The position numbers and the translations under genes are program-made. Of a stretch of DNA of 52,168 nt, positions 24,697 to 34,092 are shown in pieces. Numbering within the stretch: the first letter of the stretch is position 1; each line of letters opens with the position of its first letter. Where the stretch lies: assembly GCA_002344215.1 (NCBI GenBank), contig DDSV01000038.1, positions 1 through 52,168 on the forward strand, written 5' to 3'. Origin of the DNA: Akkermansiaceae bacterium UBA2381 (lineage in GTDB: Bacteria; Verrucomicrobiota; Verrucomicrobiia; Verrucomicrobiales; DEV007). The notes below the pieces were generated by a model, which was not told the origin of the DNA, did not search any database, and was given only the letters and a program-made list of their open reading frames with translations.

Positions 24697-26778
24697 TCAG
24701 GGAGCGAGGGTGATTTCGGCAATCCGTTTCGCAGCAAATCCGTCGGTCAGCAATCCCTCCTGATAGAGTTGGTCGATCTGCTTCATCCGCCCGGCGATCT
24801 GATTCTCGGTAAATTTTGGTGCGGCGGCTTTGGTCGCGGCGAGCGTTTTCGGATCGGGCGGTGGCAGGGGCCGACCCGCTGGAGCCTTGGCGTTCGGATC
24901 CACCACGAGGAGACGAAAATTGGCGGCCGGGACGAGGTGACGCCAGAGGAATGCCTGCATCCGGTCCTCCGATGAGATCGCACGGCGCTGAACCGCTTGG
25001 CCCGCTAGGGTTGCGGTGCCGACGAATTCCAGGTCGAACGATTTTCCGAAGGCGGCGGGTTCAGTCTTGATGGCCAGTTTGGCACTCGTTTTCCCTGGTG
25101 CGATCGTGACCGGGGCGCAAACCAATCCGGGCGGGGGATCTTTTAAGGCGACCGTGACCGGTCCGGCGTATCCATCACGACGCGCCACGTGCACGGTAAC
25201 AGAGGCGTTCGACTTTTCCCGTATCGTCGCGCTAGAGGGGGAGACCCGCAATTCGAAGTCCGGCTGGGCGGTGGAAAGGCGAAGCCGGTAGGTGTATTCG
25301 CTCCCGCCCGATCTCACCGTGTCGCCGAGGTGGACGCGATAGGCTCCGTCCTTCGGCATCGTGAAGAGGGCATAGGAATCCGCGTGATGAGTGTTCGCTC
25401 CCGCTGCGAGATCCTCATAGTCGTCATTGAGAGCGAGGAGAATGCCGTCGGGTCCCGCGATCTTAATCACTGAGTCGAGAGGCGAGTCGAGCCGACGGGC
25501 GGTGACCTCCACGGCGACGGACTGTTTGGTCTTGCCTTCGAAGACAAAGACATCCCAATCGTTCGATCTTCCGATGCGACCGTTGATGATTACCGGCAGG
25601 TTCACTTTCTGCGGCGCGGTGTCGGGGTCGTTGGGTTCCCTCTCGGCCATCTCGGGGAGCGAGTCGAGAACGAAGGGCAGCGGGTTCGAGATCCGTCCGC
25701 CTTGTTTTACCGAGATCGAGTGAAGACCGGGACCGGCCTTTGCGGGAGGATAACGAATTTCCGCTCCCTTGAGATTCCAGCCCTCGACTTTGACGGAGTG
25801 CGCCGCCCCGGCAGTTCCTCCGAGGGGAAAGATCCCCGTCAGGTAGGGCAATTCGCCGATTGTCATGCGGTAGATGAAATCTTCTCGTCCTCGGTGAATC
25901 GCGTCGGAGATGATGGCCACGTATTCGCCGTCGGCGGGAACTTCGAAAAGAATAACCGGATCCGGCTTGAAACGAAAATCATCCTGATAGGCGATCTCGC
26001 GGCCCTTGGCGTCATGAAGCGCCAGGACGGGTTGGAACCATCCCGGAACCGCGTCGGCGATGAAGGGAATGAGTTCGCGTGCGAGGGCGGAGATCACGAT
26101 TCGCTGTCCCTTGCGCGCCTGAAAGCGATAGCGGTTGACCTCGCCCGAGGCGATCTGTCCGTTTACCGTGCATGGTGGCGTGACGCGGCATTCGACTTCT
26201 TCCTCGGGTCGTTTGCGGAGGGAAAGCTCCTCCTTGCCGAGCACCTGGAAGGGCGCGGTGAGCATGGGTTTGCGGGTCGATTCGGGCAGTTGTCCGACGT
26301 GGAAGGCGAGCGGATTGGTAATGCCTGCGGGAGTGACGAGCCGGATTTCCCTTCGCCCCGGAGCTGCATCTGCGGCGATTGCGATCTCAAGAAAGACGAG
26401 ATCGGCAAGGGCCGCGCTGGCGGGACGGTTGGAATATTCCTCGATTCGCTTTTCGATACGCGCCATCAGTTTCGTCGTCGCCGCGTCGGGAGTTTTGTTG
26501 GCGTCTTTCAATTCCTTGAGTTGGTCCCGCAGCAGGGTGATCTCCTGAGGCCCGATGCGCTTGAAAGTCTCAACGACCCGGGCGGTGACACCCTGACCGG
26601 ACACTTCGATACCCGTCACCGGGGCGAGTCCCTGTCCACCCGCCTTGAGTGCGAAGGTGGTGCCCTGTTGTCCCCCGGCCGGATAGACAAAGCCGGTGTA
26701 GGGTCGCGCCTGACCCTGTGCCGAATAGGGCACGATTGCTAACAAAAGCACCAAGAGAGCGCGGAAAGGGGAGTTCAT
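24697..26778 (-). CDS. Exported PPC-domain protein (second triad)
   Basis: This 693-residue paralogue of the protein at 17267-19246 has the same order: signal peptide (MNSPFRALLVLLLAIVPYSA), FVYPAGGQQGTTFALKAGGQ, a coiled charged segment (about 90-135), then two PPC-like regions (NRYRFQARKGQRIVISALA, DWDVFVFEGKTKQS, LNDDYEDL). It carries a C-terminal extra of about 70 residues, Pro- and Lys-rich and helical, missing from the first copy. It lies 50 bases after DUF1501 and 32 bases before norE. Confidence 0.7.
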   Translation of the reverse strand: MNSPFRALLVLLLAIVPYSAQGQARPYTGFVYPAGGQQGTTFALKAGGQGLAPVTGIEVSGQGVTARVVETFKRIGPQEITLLRDQLKELKDANKTPDAATTKLMARIEKRIEEYSNRPASAALADLVFLEIAIAADAAPGRREIRLVTPAGITNPLAFHVGQLPESTRKPMLTAPFQVLGKEELSLRKRPEEEVECRVTPPCTVNGQIASGEVNRYRFQARKGQRIVISALARELIPFIADAVPGWFQPVLALHDAKGREIAYQDDFRFKPDPVILFEVPADGEYVAIISDAIHRGREDFIYRMTIGELPYLTGIFPLGGTAGAAHSVKVEGWNLKGAEIRYPPAKAGPGLHSISVKQGGRISNPLPFVLDSLPEMAEREPNDPDTAPQKVNLPVIINGRIGRSNDWDVFVFEGKTKQSVAVEVTARRLDSPLDSVIKIAGPDGILLALNDDYEDLAAGANTHHADSYALFTMPKDGAYRVHLGDTVRSGGSEYTYRLRLSTAQPDFELRVSPSSATIREKSNASVTVHVARRDGYAGPVTVALKDPPPGLVCAPVTIAPGKTSAKLAIKTEPAAFGKSFDLEFVGTATLAGQAVQRRAISSEDRMQAFLWRHLVPAANFRLLVVDPNAKAPAGRPLPPPDPKTLAATKAAAPKFTENQIAGRMKQIDQLYQEGLLTDGFAAKRIAEITLAP

Positions 26779-26828
26779 GAGTTCGTCTGGTTAGGGATGA
26801 TGTCAGGAAAACTGTCGGGGAAGGCGCC

Positions 26829-28259
26829 TCACATGATCTCGGTAAGCAGGCCGCCGGACTCCTCCTTCTTCGTTTCCGTGGGCAGGACGCGGGCCTCCAA
26901 TCCCATGGGATGGGGCAGGGAAGCGTGGCCGTCGATCCCGGCGAGCTGGTAGATGCTGCCGAGGAGATCGACGGGGTAGACGGGCCTCTCCGCGACCTCT
27001 TCGGCCTTCGCGTCGGAGGCACCCACAACGTGCCCACCCTTGAACCCGCCTCCGGCCACCAGCACGGAGAAGACCTTGCCGTGGTGGTTGCGTCCGCCAT
27101 TCCAGGGTGGTTGCCAATCGATCTTGGGCCCGCGTCCGAACTCGCCGCAGCACCAGACGAGGGTGGTTTCGAGCATCCCGCGGTCATTCAGGTCGGCGAG
27201 GAGAGCGGCGAGTCCCTGGTCGAGTTCCGGGGCCTGTTTGCCCATGGTCTGGAAGTGGTTGCTGTGCGTGTCCCAGCCGCCGGGATAGTTGATGACGATG
27301 TAGGGCACGCCCGCCTCGACCATTCGCCGAGCCGCGAGACAATCCTGCCCGAAGGTGTGGCGTCCGTAGCGGTCGCGGAGCTCGGGTTTCTCCTTCGTGA
27401 GGTCGAAGACTTCCCGCCCCTTCCCGAGGATCATCTCGTAAGCCTCCGTCCGGGCGGCTTCCGATGCCTCGATGATGGGGGTGTTGCCGACCGATTTGCG
27501 TAGCGTGTCGAGATTTTTCAGCAGGTCACGCCGAGCGGTCTGACGAGCGTCGTTGATGTTGCGGGAGACGATCCCCTCCACCTCAAATCGCGCCGCGTTC
27601 GGGTCTCCGCCGGTGGCGAAAGGCTTGAGTTTCGCGCCGAGGAATCCTTCCTCCGAAAAGCGACCCTGTGGTTTTGTCAGGACGACGTAGGGTGGCAGGC
27701 TCCCCCGGTATTCCTTCTCCTTCATGTGGGCGAAGACGGCACCGACGCTCGGGTAGGCGAGCCGATCCCCGGGCGCGTGAGCCGTCTGCACGAGGTAAGC
27801 CGCCGTCTCATGGCCGTTGTTGCCGTGCGTCATGCTGCGGATGAGGGAATACTTGTCCGCCTGCTTGGCGAGATTCGGAAACCATTCGCTCAACTGGATG
27901 CCCGGAACGTTGCTGGAGAGGAATTTCTTCATCGGCCCGTTGTAGTCGTATCCCGCGTCCGGCTTTGGATCCCACGTGTCGGAGTGGGACATCCCGCCCC
28001 ATAGGAAGATCTGGATCACCGAGGTGGCCCGGGCGTCGGGTTTAGGCTTTGCTGGCACAGCGGGAGTGGCAGGCGGTTTCGGAGTCGATGCGGTGGCGGG
28101 AGCAGCCCCGGCGGCGAAGGCGTTTCCGCCGAGGAGTCCGGCCGTGCCGAAGAGCCCGATTTGGAGGGCGCCGCGGCGATCAATGGTACGCGTTAGGCTC
28201 ATGCAAAGCTGGTGCGGATCGAGCGGCAGTGACTCGAGGAGGGAATCAGGATCATTCAT
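26829..28259 (-). CDS. DUF1501 protein (second triad)
   Basis: The 476-residue paralogue of the gene at 19264-20655 keeps the landmarks WGGMSHSDTWDPKPDAG, MTHGNNGHE, GGWDTHSNHF and GEFGRGPKI. A Tat-like RRGALQIGLFG motif begins near residue 28, followed by a Pro-Ala linker (PKPPATPAVPAKPKPDA) that the first copy lacks. An internal ATG at 28202 is an alternative start closer to the signal. It lies 30 bases after the second DUF1549/DUF1553 gene. Confidence 0.8.
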   Translation of the reverse strand: MNDPDSLLESLPLDPHQLCMSLTRTIDRRGALQIGLFGTAGLLGGNAFAAGAAPATASTPKPPATPAVPAKPKPDARATSVIQIFLWGGMSHSDTWDPKPDAGYDYNGPMKKFLSSNVPGIQLSEWFPNLAKQADKYSLIRSMTHGNNGHETAAYLVQTAHAPGDRLAYPSVGAVFAHMKEKEYRGSLPPYVVLTKPQGRFSEEGFLGAKLKPFATGGDPNAARFEVEGIVSRNINDARQTARRDLLKNLDTLRKSVGNTPIIEASEAARTEAYEMILGKGREVFDLTKEKPELRDRYGRHTFGQDCLAARRMVEAGVPYIVINYPGGWDTHSNHFQTMGKQAPELDQGLAALLADLNDRGMLETTLVWCCGEFGRGPKIDWQPPWNGGRNHHGKVFSVLVAGGGFKGGHVVGASDAKAEEVAERPVYPVDLLGSIYQLAGIDGHASLPHPMGLEARVLPTETKKEESGGLLTEIM

Positions 28260-28289
28260 GGCATCGACGGTTCGTGTGAAGGAGTCCGT

Positions 28290-30290
28290 TCAGTGGCGGA
28301 AGAGAAATTCGTGTGTGTTGAGGAGCGCCCAGGCGAGGTCGTTCCAGTGCTCGGGACGGGCGGTTTTGCCGGGCTTTTCCTCCGCTCCGATCCCGCAATA
28401 GGCGCGGGCCGCTGCAAGTTCCTCGCGGGCGGGATGCCGGGAAAGGATCGTGAGATAGAGCGCCGTGATTGTTTCGTTCGCCGGTCGCTTCGCCGCGACG
28501 ATGGCCTTGATCCCGGGGCCGCGTTCCAGCTTATCCTGAACGTGGCTCGAATTGAGGAGGTGCAGCCATTGTTCCGCCACGACCAGGTTGGTCCGTTCGT
28601 CCTCGGTCCCGGTGGCCCGCGCGGAGCGACCGAAAAGCGAGAGGAAGGAACTCGTGATGCTGCCGTCGCCGATGGAGACCGCGGGTTGTCCCTGCGGGAT
28701 GTAGGTGAAGGGTTCGGGAATCGGGCTGGTGTAGAGCTCCGTAGTTCCCGTGATCCGGTTGATCGAGTCGATCAGCACCTCTGCCTCGAGCCTGCGCATC
28801 GGGTAGGCGGCAAACAGGGCTTCGGTTCCTTTCTTCGAGGACTTTGGCAGGGAGGAGAACTGATAGGTCTCGGAGTTGAGGATGAGGCGGTAGAGATGCT
28901 TCAGGTCGTAGTTCGCGCCAACCAACTCCTTCTCGAGGTAGGCGAGCAATTCGGGATGGGAGGGAGGATTGTCATCGCGCAGGTCGTCCGCTTCGTGGAC
29001 GAGGCCGCGTCCCATCAACCACGCCCAAGTCCGGTTGGCGATGTTGCGGGTGAACCAGGGATTCTTCGGGGAAATCAGCCAGTCGGCAAAGACCTCGCGC
29101 GGATCTTGGCCGTCGCGGAGAGTGACCTTCGTTCCGTCGGGAAAGATCGCCTGTTGCGGGTAGGTCGCCGGCGCTCCTTCGGGCGTTGCCGCACCCTCGA
29201 TCACGAGCGGTTTCCCGATCTCTTCAATGGACGCGCGACCCGGTGCGGCGTTGCCCGCCAGGGAGTGGGTTCCGGCCGGATCCCAGAAGACGTATTCTTC
29301 CTTCCATTCACTGGTGGGTTTATAACCGATCTGGGCAAAGAAGGATGACATTCCAGCAAGCTTCTCTTTCGGCCATCCCTCGGTGCGGACGCCCATGAAG
29401 GTGAGGGCCACGGTCGAAGCGATGCCCTCGGGAGTGCGGCTCGGCATCGCCCGGTAGAAGTTGACCGGACCGACCCGGAAATTGCTGCCGCTCGCGGTCA
29501 GCATTTCGCGGACGAACTGGTCGTAGGGTTTGTTTTCCGCGAGGGAGGCGACGACCCAGCGGTGATAGAGCTGGGCCGCGTTGGGCCAGAGATTGATGGG
29601 GAACTCCGCCTTGATGCGGAGGAGATCTCCCCACTTCATGCCCCAGTAGACCGCGAACTCATCGCTGGCGAGGAGCCGGTCAACGAGGCGTTTGCGTTTG
29701 GTGGCCGTGTCAGGATCGTCGATGAAAGCCTTGGCCTCCGCCGCCGAGGGCAGTACGCCGATGACGTCGAGGTAGGCGCGACGTACAAAGACGGCGTCCG
29801 AACAGAGCGCCGGCCGCACCCCGAGAGGCTTCAGGCGGGCCATCACGAGCTGGTCGATGCGACATTCCATCTTCAAGGCAGCCGGACTCTCGAAGAGGCT
29901 CGCCGGGGTGGGGGAACTCGTGGCTACCGTCGCTCCCTTGGCCGGAGCCGGTTTTACTTCCGGTTTCGGTGCGGGAGGCACCGGTTTGGCAGGAACTGGA
30001 TTCGCCTTCGTCGTCACCGTTGCGGTGCCCTTTTCCGGAGGAATGGCCTTCGGAGCGGGCACGGCGAGCGGATTCACTTTGGCCGGGACGGGAGCCGGGT
30101 TAGGCGATGGGACTGCGGGACTCTTTACCGTCTCGGCGGCGTGCGACAGGCCCCACAACAGCACGCCGGAGAGGCAGATGAGGAGACGGCGGATGAACTT
30201 GCGAAGGGCGAGGCGAGCGGAATACGTGGGCGGGAAAAAACCGCCGAGCCGGACTCTGGGCCGTCCGGACGAGATGGGATCCGGTTTCAT
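28290..30290 (-). CDS. DUF1549/DUF1553 protein with Pro/Ala-rich N-terminal linker (second triad)
   Basis: The 666-residue paralogue of the gene at 20703-22292 has a signal-like segment (RRLLICLSGVLLWGLSHA, about 33-50) preceded by a basic stretch, then about 80 residues of Pro-, Ala- and Lys-rich linker. The DUF1549 (CSDAVFVRRAYLDVIG) and DUF1553 (NRTWAWLMGRGLV, YPMRRLEAEVLID, LLNSSHVQ) domains follow. No CxxCH is present. A nearer ATG may be the true start, since the first 30 residues are not signal-like. It begins the long minus-strand run and is divergent from the RIC gene. Confidence 0.75.
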   Translation of the reverse strand: MKPDPISSGRPRVRLGGFFPPTYSARLALRKFIRRLLICLSGVLLWGLSHAAETVKSPAVPSPNPAPVPAKVNPLAVPAPKAIPPEKGTATVTTKANPVPAKPVPPAPKPEVKPAPAKGATVATSSPTPASLFESPAALKMECRIDQLVMARLKPLGVRPALCSDAVFVRRAYLDVIGVLPSAAEAKAFIDDPDTATKRKRLVDRLLASDEFAVYWGMKWGDLLRIKAEFPINLWPNAAQLYHRWVVASLAENKPYDQFVREMLTASGSNFRVGPVNFYRAMPSRTPEGIASTVALTFMGVRTEGWPKEKLAGMSSFFAQIGYKPTSEWKEEYVFWDPAGTHSLAGNAAPGRASIEEIGKPLVIEGAATPEGAPATYPQQAIFPDGTKVTLRDGQDPREVFADWLISPKNPWFTRNIANRTWAWLMGRGLVHEADDLRDDNPPSHPELLAYLEKELVGANYDLKHLYRLILNSETYQFSSLPKSSKKGTEALFAAYPMRRLEAEVLIDSINRITGTTELYTSPIPEPFTYIPQGQPAVSIGDGSITSSFLSLFGRSARATGTEDERTNLVVAEQWLHLLNSSHVQDKLERGPGIKAIVAAKRPANETITALYLTILSRHPAREELAAARAYCGIGAEEKPGKTARPEHWNDLAWALLNTHEFLFRH

Positions 30291-30393
30291 GAGAAACTAC
30301 CCTACGGGTCGTTTTCCGCAGCGCAAGCAAAAAACGAATAAACAATCTTTAATTCTTGATAAGACGCTTTTTTGCATCCAGATTCTCCGTGTC

Positions 30394-31119
30394 ATGAAAC
30401 ATACACTCCTTGTATCACCATCCGGCACACCGCTTGCCGGGCGCACTGTCGGCGAATTAGTCGCCGAACGACCGGGACGTTCCCGGGTATTCCAGGTCTT
30501 CGGCATCGACTTTTGTTGCCAGGGGGGCACCACCCTCGCCGAGGCTTGCCGGAGGCGGTCCATTTCGCTGGAGACGGTGATCGAGCAACTCGAGGCTGAG
30601 GCGAGCGAGCCGTCCGAGAGCGGGACGAATCCCGCGAAGCTTCCTCCGGCCGAGTTGGCCGACTACATCGTCACCCGTTATCACGCCTCTCTCCGTTCGG
30701 AACTGCCGCGCCTGCAGGCGATGGCGCAACGTGTCGCCAAGGTACACGGCAGTCACACTCCCTCCCTCCTCCAGGTCTACGAGGTTTTCAACGCCCTCTA
30801 CCTCGAGCTCGACGGCCACATGATCAAAGAAGAGCAGATCCTCTTTCCCGCGATCCGCGTGATGGCTGCGGGAGGTGCCGCGATTTCACTCGACGGTCCC
30901 ATCGCCTGCATGCTGCGCGAGCATGAGGACGCCGGTGCCGACCTCGCCCGACTCCGCAAGCTCACGCGGGACTACGACCCGCCCGCCGACGCGTGCAACA
31001 CCTACCGGGCCCTCTTCGCCGGTCTCGCCGAGCTTGAGGAGGACCTTCACCGACACATCCACCTCGAGAATCAGGTGCTCTTTCCCGCCGCCGAAGCACT
31101 TGCCGCAGGCCGGGATTGA
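30394..31119 (+). CDS. RIC family di-iron protein (ScdA/YtfE), iron-sulfur cluster repair
   Basis: The 241-residue cytoplasmic protein repairs Fe-S clusters damaged by NO and may release or reduce NO. The N-terminal DUF542 domain shows FQVFGIDFCCQGG (about 30-42), and the hemerythrin-like domain supplies the di-iron ligands in RYHASL, ELDGHMIKEEQILFP, MLREHEDAG and HIHLENQVLFPAAE. ATG 30394 begins the DUF542 domain; the longer upstream frame overlaps the divergent gene. An Rrf2 regulator follows 21 bases downstream. Confidence 0.9.
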   Translation: MKHTLLVSPSGTPLAGRTVGELVAERPGRSRVFQVFGIDFCCQGGTTLAEACRRRSISLETVIEQLEAEASEPSESGTNPAKLPPAELADYIVTRYHASLRSELPRLQAMAQRVAKVHGSHTPSLLQVYEVFNALYLELDGHMIKEEQILFPAIRVMAAGGAAISLDGPIACMLREHEDAGADLARLRKLTRDYDPPADACNTYRALFAGLAELEEDLHRHIHLENQVLFPAAEALAAGRD

Positions 31120-31140
31120 GTGTATCGCACCCACTGAAAC

Positions 31141-31557
31141 ATGTTCGTCTACGGAAAGACCGCCTCAAACGCCATTGCCGTGATGAGCTACCTTGCTGGC
31201 CGTCCCGGCGAGGTAGCGGGTTCGTCGGAAATCGCGGAAGCGAGAAAGATTTCACATGCCCTCACCGCGAAGCTTCTCACCCAGCTCTCTGCGGCAGGCT
31301 TGGTACGGGGGCAGCCGGGTCCCGGCGGCGGCTACCAGTTGGCAAAGGATCCTGCCGAGATCAACCTGCTCGGTATCGTCTCGCTTTTCGAACAGACCGA
31401 AGCTCCCTCGCTCTGTCCTTTCGGCCAAGGCTGGTGTGGCAACGGCGATCCCTGCCCTTTGCACGAATCGCTCCTTTCGCTACAGGAACGCAGCCGTGCT
31501 TTCCTTGAAAACACGCGGCTCTCGGTGTTTGTGCCCGAGCTTGTCGAGGTCGAGTAG
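31141..31557 (+). CDS. Rrf2-family regulator, NsrR-like
   Basis: This 138-residue regulator has an N-terminal winged helix (IAVMSYLAGRPGE, KISHALTAKLLTQL, GPGGGYQLA) and three cysteines in CPFGQGWCGNGDPC (about 97-110). Their spacing, C-x6-C-x5-C, is like that binding the NO-sensing Fe-S cluster in NsrR and the IscR group. It likely senses NO and represses stress genes, perhaps the RIC gene just upstream. Which of NsrR or IscR it is closer to cannot be settled by eye. Confidence 0.82.
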   Translation: MFVYGKTASNAIAVMSYLAGRPGEVAGSSEIAEARKISHALTAKLLTQLSAAGLVRGQPGPGGGYQLAKDPAEINLLGIVSLFEQTEAPSLCPFGQGWCGNGDPCPLHESLLSLQERSRAFLENTRLSVFVPELVEVE

Positions 31558-31723
31558 GGATTCATTTTACCCCCCGGTTCCTATCCCCGCTCTCGCCTTG
31601 TGCCTGGTTGCCGGGTAGGCTGAGCGTTGGCTGGTGCAGACGCGCTCCTGCTATCCTCCCTGCCTATTGCTCCACTCTGACCCTACGTGAGGGCCATCCT
31701 TATCACGATTCGTTTCTTTCCCG

Positions 31724-32881
31724 ATGAAAATCCCAAGGTTCCGTAATTCTCTCGCGATTCTTGCAGTCCTTGGCGCGGCTGGCTTTGCGATCTATCACTT
31801 TAAGATTGCCCGGAAAGCGGTGGTTTCGCACACCGTTGAAAAGGGTGACCTCGCGATGGAGGTAATGGGCACGGGGACTCTGGAAGCCAGGATAAAGACG
31901 ACCATCAGCGCCCGCATTCAGGAACGTCTCGTTGAAGTGCTGGTCGATCAGGGCGATTCGGTGGAGGCGGGTCAGTTGCTCGCGCGACTCGACGACGCGG
32001 AATCGAAGCAGCAGGTGGCCATCGCCGAGGCCACCCTCGCGACGGCGAAACAAACCCTTGAGCGCGTTCGTGCGGATCTCGCGAGATCGGAGGCGGTGCT
32101 CGCCCAGGCAAAACTCGACTACGGACGGAAGACGGGATTGGTCGTCACCAAGTCCGTCGCCCAGTCTGATGTGGACAAAGCCGCCGAATCCCTGCGTATC
32201 GCCGAAGCGGATCTGAGCCGCTCTCATGCGACCATCGCCGAGGCGACGGCCCAGGTCGGGGTTGCGGAAAAGACGCTCCTTCTCCGCGAGGAGTTACTCG
32301 GCTTCACCGAACTTCACAGCCCCTACGACGGTCTCGTGATCCGTCGGGACCGCGATCCGGGCGACGTCCTCGTGCCGGGAGCATCCCTGATGCAGGTCAT
32401 CTCCCTCGACGAGCTATGGGTCAGTGCCTGGGTCGATGAGACCAGCATGACGGCACTCACAAGCGACCAAAACGCCCGCATCGTCTTTCGCTCCGATCCC
32501 AACCGCGATTATCCCGGAAAGGTCTCCCGACTCGGGCGTGAGATGGACCGCGAGACGCGGGAGTTCCTCGTCGATGTGCGGGTGACCGAGCTGCCACCCA
32601 ACTGGGCGATCGGGCAGCGCGCGGAAGTCTTCATCGAGACGGGGCACACCAAAGACGCCGTTCTCCTACCGCCGGAATTTCTCGGATGGAGGGACGGGCA
32701 TGCGGGTGTCTTCGTCAATGAAGCCGGCCGGGCTCGCTGGCGTGACCTTTCTCCCGGAGCGCGGGGGAGGGATTTTCTTGCGATCGCAGAGGGGCTGCAA
32801 GGCGGAGAAGAGGTCCTGCGACTACCGAACCCTGGAAGTACCTCCCTGCGCGAGGGGCAGCGCATCGTCAAACAGCCATGA
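31724..32881 (+). CDS. Membrane fusion protein of an ABC exporter (HlyD/MacA type)
   Basis: The 385-residue protein has one N-terminal membrane anchor, biotinyl-lipoyl-like segments (VMGTGTLEARIKTTISARIQ and FTELHSPYDGLVIRRD), a long coiled-coil hairpin between them (about 90-190) and a beta-barrel domain. It would link an inner-membrane transporter to the outer membrane. Its stop overlaps the permease start by four bases. The substrate is unknown. Confidence 0.82.
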   Translation: MKIPRFRNSLAILAVLGAAGFAIYHFKIARKAVVSHTVEKGDLAMEVMGTGTLEARIKTTISARIQERLVEVLVDQGDSVEAGQLLARLDDAESKQQVAIAEATLATAKQTLERVRADLARSEAVLAQAKLDYGRKTGLVVTKSVAQSDVDKAAESLRIAEADLSRSHATIAEATAQVGVAEKTLLLREELLGFTELHSPYDGLVIRRDRDPGDVLVPGASLMQVISLDELWVSAWVDETSMTALTSDQNARIVFRSDPNRDYPGKVSRLGREMDRETREFLVDVRVTELPPNWAIGQRAEVFIETGHTKDAVLLPPEFLGWRDGHAGVFVNEAGRARWRDLSPGARGRDFLAIAEGLQGGEEVLRLPNPGSTSLREGQRIVKQP

Positions 32882-34092
32882 ACCTCGCCATCCGCGACAT
32901 CCGACACAACGCGGGACGTTTCGCCTTCACCACGGTGGGGATCGGAATGCTCCTCATGATCGTGATGGGCATGGGCGGCATCTATCGCGGTCTCATCCAC
33001 GAGGCCACCCTGCTGGTGGATCGCGTCGGCGCCGATCTCTGGATCGTGCAGGGACGGACACGAGGTCCCTTCGCGGAGATCTCGCGAATTCCCGGCAATC
33101 TCGAAGATCGCGCCCGCGCCGTCCCCGGCGTGGCGGAGGCGCGTCGCTTCGTCTCCCACACGATCCAGCGCGAGCGCGAGGGACGTCCGCTGCGGATGGT
33201 CGTCCAGGGATTGTCCTGGCCAGAGGATCGCGGAGACTGGGTTCCTCTCGTCTCAGGCCGCTCGCTGACGCAGGGACATTACGAAATGATCGCCGACGAC
33301 TCGCTCGATCTTCCCCTCGGCACGAAGATCGTTCTCGGAAAAAATGACTACGAGGTCGTCGGACTCACCCGCGGCATGGTCGGAACGGGCGGCGACGGAT
33401 TGGCCTTTTTCACCGTCAGCGACGCCATGGCGATCCAGTTCGATCAACCCGGCGAGGCCATCCGTCTGGAGCGGGCCGCACGTCGCGCCCGGGTCGAGGC
33501 GGTCGATATCGGAAGGCAACAGCCCCTCTTCCTGGATCGCGCCGTAGGACTTTCGAGCGGCATTCCGGCCTTCGCGAAATCCCAGGTCAGTGCCGTGCTC
33601 GTCTCGCTGGCTCCCGGAGCGGACCTGGAAGTGGTGCGCCGCACCCTCGAGACCTGGCCGGACATCACCGTCTACTCGACCGAGGAACAGAAGAACCTGC
33701 TGCTCTCCGGGATGGTGGACAAGGCGCGGCGGCAACTCGGTCTCTTCCGCGCCCTCCTTATCGTCATTTCGACCATCATCATCGCGCTCATCGTCTACAC
33801 GCTCACCCTCGACAAGGTGCGGGACATCGCGCTGCTCAAACTGATCGGGGCGCGCAATCCTGTCATCATCGGCCTGATCCTGCAGCAGGCTTTGCTCATG
33901 GGCCTCGCCGGCTACGCGCTCGCCTGGTGGGGCGGACAGTATGCCTTTCCTCGTTTTCCGAGGCTCGTTTTGATCTCCTCCTCCGATCTCGTCAGCCTCG
34001 CCGTGATTGTCGTCGTCATCTCCATCCTCGCCAGCTTTCTCGGAATCTGGAAGGCGATGCGCATCGAGCCGAACACCGTTCTCGCCGCATGA
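32878..34092 (+). CDS. ABC transporter permease, FtsX/DevC type
   Basis: The 404-residue protein has an N-terminal helix (RFAFTTVGIGMLLMIVMGMG), a large periplasmic MacB-like domain (about 50-275) and three C-terminal helices with the FtsX signature (LFRALLIVISTIIIALIVYT, VRDIALLKLIGARNPVI). It is typical of MacB/DevC-type exporters. It is coupled by four-base overlaps to the genes on both sides, so the three proteins form one exporter. Confidence 0.85.
   Translation: MNLAIRDIRHNAGRFAFTTVGIGMLLMIVMGMGGIYRGLIHEATLLVDRVGADLWIVQGRTRGPFAEISRIPGNLEDRARAVPGVAEARRFVSHTIQREREGRPLRMVVQGLSWPEDRGDWVPLVSGRSLTQGHYEMIADDSLDLPLGTKIVLGKNDYEVVGLTRGMVGTGGDGLAFFTVSDAMAIQFDQPGEAIRLERAARRARVEAVDIGRQQPLFLDRAVGLSSGIPAFAKSQVSAVLVSLAPGADLEVVRRTLETWPDITVYSTEEQKNLLLSGMVDKARRQLGLFRALLIVISTIIIALIVYTLTLDKVRDIALLKLIGARNPVIIGLILQQALLMGLAGYALAWWGGQYAFPRFPRLVLISSSDLVSLAVIVVVISILASFLGIWKAMRIEPNTVLAA

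Noticed and set aside
19264..30290. Arylsulfatases, suggested by the DUF1501 fold.
   Set aside because: The formylglycine C/S-x-P-x-R motif is absent; the sequences are typical DUF1501.
30340..30393. An Fnr box upstream of the RIC gene.
   Set aside because: TTGAT is present near 30355 but the second half (CGCTT) does not match.
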